This document shows positions 62,916-64,000 of a stretch of 64,000 bases of DNA, in pieces. The translations under genes were made by a program, and so were the position numbers. Numbering within the stretch: the first letter of the stretch is position 1; every line of letters starts with the position of its first letter. Location of the stretch: NCBI RefSeq assembly GCF_018596315.1, contig NZ_JAHEAG010000031.1:1-64000 (forward strand), in the 5' to 3' direction. The notes beneath the pieces were generated by a model. It was not told where the DNA came from. It was given only the letters and a program-made list of their open reading frames with translations, and ran no database searches. The DNA comes from Bradyrhizobium sp. SRL28 (GTDB lineage Bacteria > Pseudomonadota > Alphaproteobacteria > Rhizobiales > Xanthobacteraceae).

Positions 62916-63920
62916 ATGAGACGACGCGACTTCATCAGTCTTTTTGGCGGTGCGGCGGTGGCATGGCCGCTCGCTGCGGCGGCACAGCAGAGCGTCAATA
63001 GCAAGCGTCTTGCTATCTTCAGCCCATCAGAGCCAAGCGCGGACTTGCATGAGCACACCGACAGCAAAAAGTACCGAGCCTTTTTCGCCGAGCTTCGGCG
63101 GTTGGGATGGATCGAGGGACACAACCTCAAGGTCGAAAGTTACGGCCGAGAGCAAAATGCGTCCGGCCCCGAAGCCCTGGCGACGGAAATCGTTCGGAGC
63201 AACCCGGATGTCATCCACGTCGTTGGCCCTGGCGCAGTCATCTTCAAAAAGCTAACATCGCGTATTCCGATCGTAGTGATAACTAGCGACCCCGTTAAGC
63301 AAGGGCTCGCCGAAAGTCTGGCTCACCCGGGCGGCAATTTCACGGGAGCCAGCATCGACGCCGGTCTGTCCATTCATGGAAAACGGATTGCACTGTTGCG
63401 CGAGCTGGTTCCGACGATGTCGAAACTTGGCTGTCTCGCTCTTCGATTCGGATGGAATGGGCCGAGCGCAGGCGCTTTCCGCACAGCTGCCGAAACGGCA
63501 GGCCTCCCTCTCGCGGTGTCTTTAGTGGAATTTGGTGCCAGCGAAGCAGACTATCGCGCGGCGATCGAGAGCATCTCTCGCGAGGGTGCAAATGCGGTCA
63601 TGGTCGTCGATTCGCCCGAGACCCATCAAAAGGGCACTTTGATCGCTAAGTTGGTCGGCGAAGCGAAGCTTCCCGCGATTTTTACGAATGTTGAACCCGT
63701 CGAAGCCGGGGGCTTAATGGCCTATTCCTTCGATCTGATCGAGTTGCATAAGCGCGCCGCCAATAACATCGACGCAATTCTCCGAGGAGCAAAGCCCGGC
63801 GACATCCCGATCTACCAAGTGACCAACTTCGAGTTGTCCATCAACCTCAAGACAGCCAAGCAGCTGGGGCTTTCCGTACCTCCCGCGCTCGTCGCTAGCG
63901 CCGATAAGGTAATTGAGTGA
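62916..63920 (+). CDS. ABC transporter substrate-binding protein (ABC_sub_bind type)
   Basis: This 334-residue exported protein has a twin-arginine-like signal (MRRRDFISLFGGAAVAWPLA, cleavage near AAAQQ). The periplasmic domain is of the ABC_sub_bind family, with FFAELRRLGWIEGHNLKVES, FTGASIDAGLSIHGKRIALL and LIGELVG-like LIAKLVGEAKLPAIFTNVEP. It ends AKQLGLSVPPALVASADKVI. These orphan binding proteins are numerous in Bradyrhizobium, usually without cognate permeases, as here. Its ligand is unknown. ATG 62904 is an alternative start. Confidence 0.92.
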   Translation: MRRRDFISLFGGAAVAWPLAAAAQQSVNSKRLAIFSPSEPSADLHEHTDSKKYRAFFAELRRLGWIEGHNLKVESYGREQNASGPEALATEIVRSNPDVIHVVGPGAVIFKKLTSRIPIVVITSDPVKQGLAESLAHPGGNFTGASIDAGLSIHGKRIALLRELVPTMSKLGCLALRFGWNGPSAGAFRTAAETAGLPLAVSLVEFGASEADYRAAIESISREGANAVMVVDSPETHQKGTLIAKLVGEAKLPAIFTNVEPVEAGGLMAYSFDLIELHKRAANNIDAILRGAKPGDIPIYQVTNFELSINLKTAKQLGLSVPPALVASADKVIE

Positions 63921-64000
63921 ACAAGCAATGGTCGGGTGTTGGCACATGCTCACTGGCTGACGACGTCCGTTTACAGGGGAAGGCCGGAAGTAGTCGGCCG

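Noticed and set aside
1..64000. CRISPR arrays, rRNA genes, complete tRNA genes, conjugation genes
   Set aside because: No repeat-spacer pattern, rRNA stretch, complete tRNA cloverleaf or relaxase/T4SS motif was seen by eye on either strand.

Overview
The window looks like a chromosomal segment of an alphaproteobacterium of the Bradyrhizobium / Nitrobacteraceae type. The evidence is the GC-rich coding, an IHF-alpha, DUF1127 and Tat-exported ABC substrate-binding proteins, and above all many promoters of the alphaproteobacterial general-stress sigma factor EcfG (GGAAC, 16-17 nt, GTT). Assignment comes from gene content alone.

Left part, 0.3-10.3 kb: mostly intact genes. These are IHF-alpha, a TetR regulator divergent from a homocysteine S-methyltransferase, a MocR/PdxR-type regulator, a DUF1127 protein, and a small metabolic cluster (MFS transporter, acyl-CoA-dehydrogenase-fold flavoenzyme, a broken alpha/beta hydrolase, an O-methyltransferase and an exported cytochrome c). 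From 10.7 to 13.9 kb lies a mobile-element remnant: a serine recombinase, a tRNA-Asn-like sequence, accessory genes and a primase-like gene that stops abruptly against the 3' end of an HWE histidine kinase. On the minus strand at 14.2-16.6 kb is a three-gene module of an RsbQ-like hydrolase, a PAS histidine kinase and a receiver protein.

Central part, 17.07-60.91 kb: a putative genomic island of about 43.8 kb. It is bounded by two identical 27-bp direct repeats that match the 3' end of a tRNA, probably tRNA-Thr(GGT). A tyrosine integrase follows the right-hand repeat. The theme is stress survival. It carries bacterial non-homologous end joining (three ku genes, one of them broken, a full-length ligD, a ligD scrap and two stand-alone ATP-dependent ligases) and an AlkB-type repair enzyme. 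It also carries DUF892 ferritin-like proteins, histone-H1-like proteins, DUF4142, DUF72, YihY, DUF421 and DUF2243 proteins, a PilZ protein, an NYN-domain protein and an FtsH-like peptidase domain without an ATPase. Near its right end is a carbohydrate block (TreZ, GT4, GH13, GH65). Twelve EcfG-type promoters, nearly all correctly placed and oriented, tie many of these genes into one general-stress regulon.

The same island is strikingly decayed: about fifteen genes between 12 and 55 kb carry frameshifts, a nonsense codon or deletions, while the genes from 55.7 kb rightward look intact. Some of the indels lie in homopolymers, so sequencing error must be excluded. Substitutions that remove active-site residues (receiver Asp to Tyr, hydrolase His to Arg, NYN Asp to His) point to real decay or repurposing. 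An IS630-family element sits at 38.6-39.7 kb. To the right of the island are the integrase and an ABC substrate-binding protein, probably the start of a second island.
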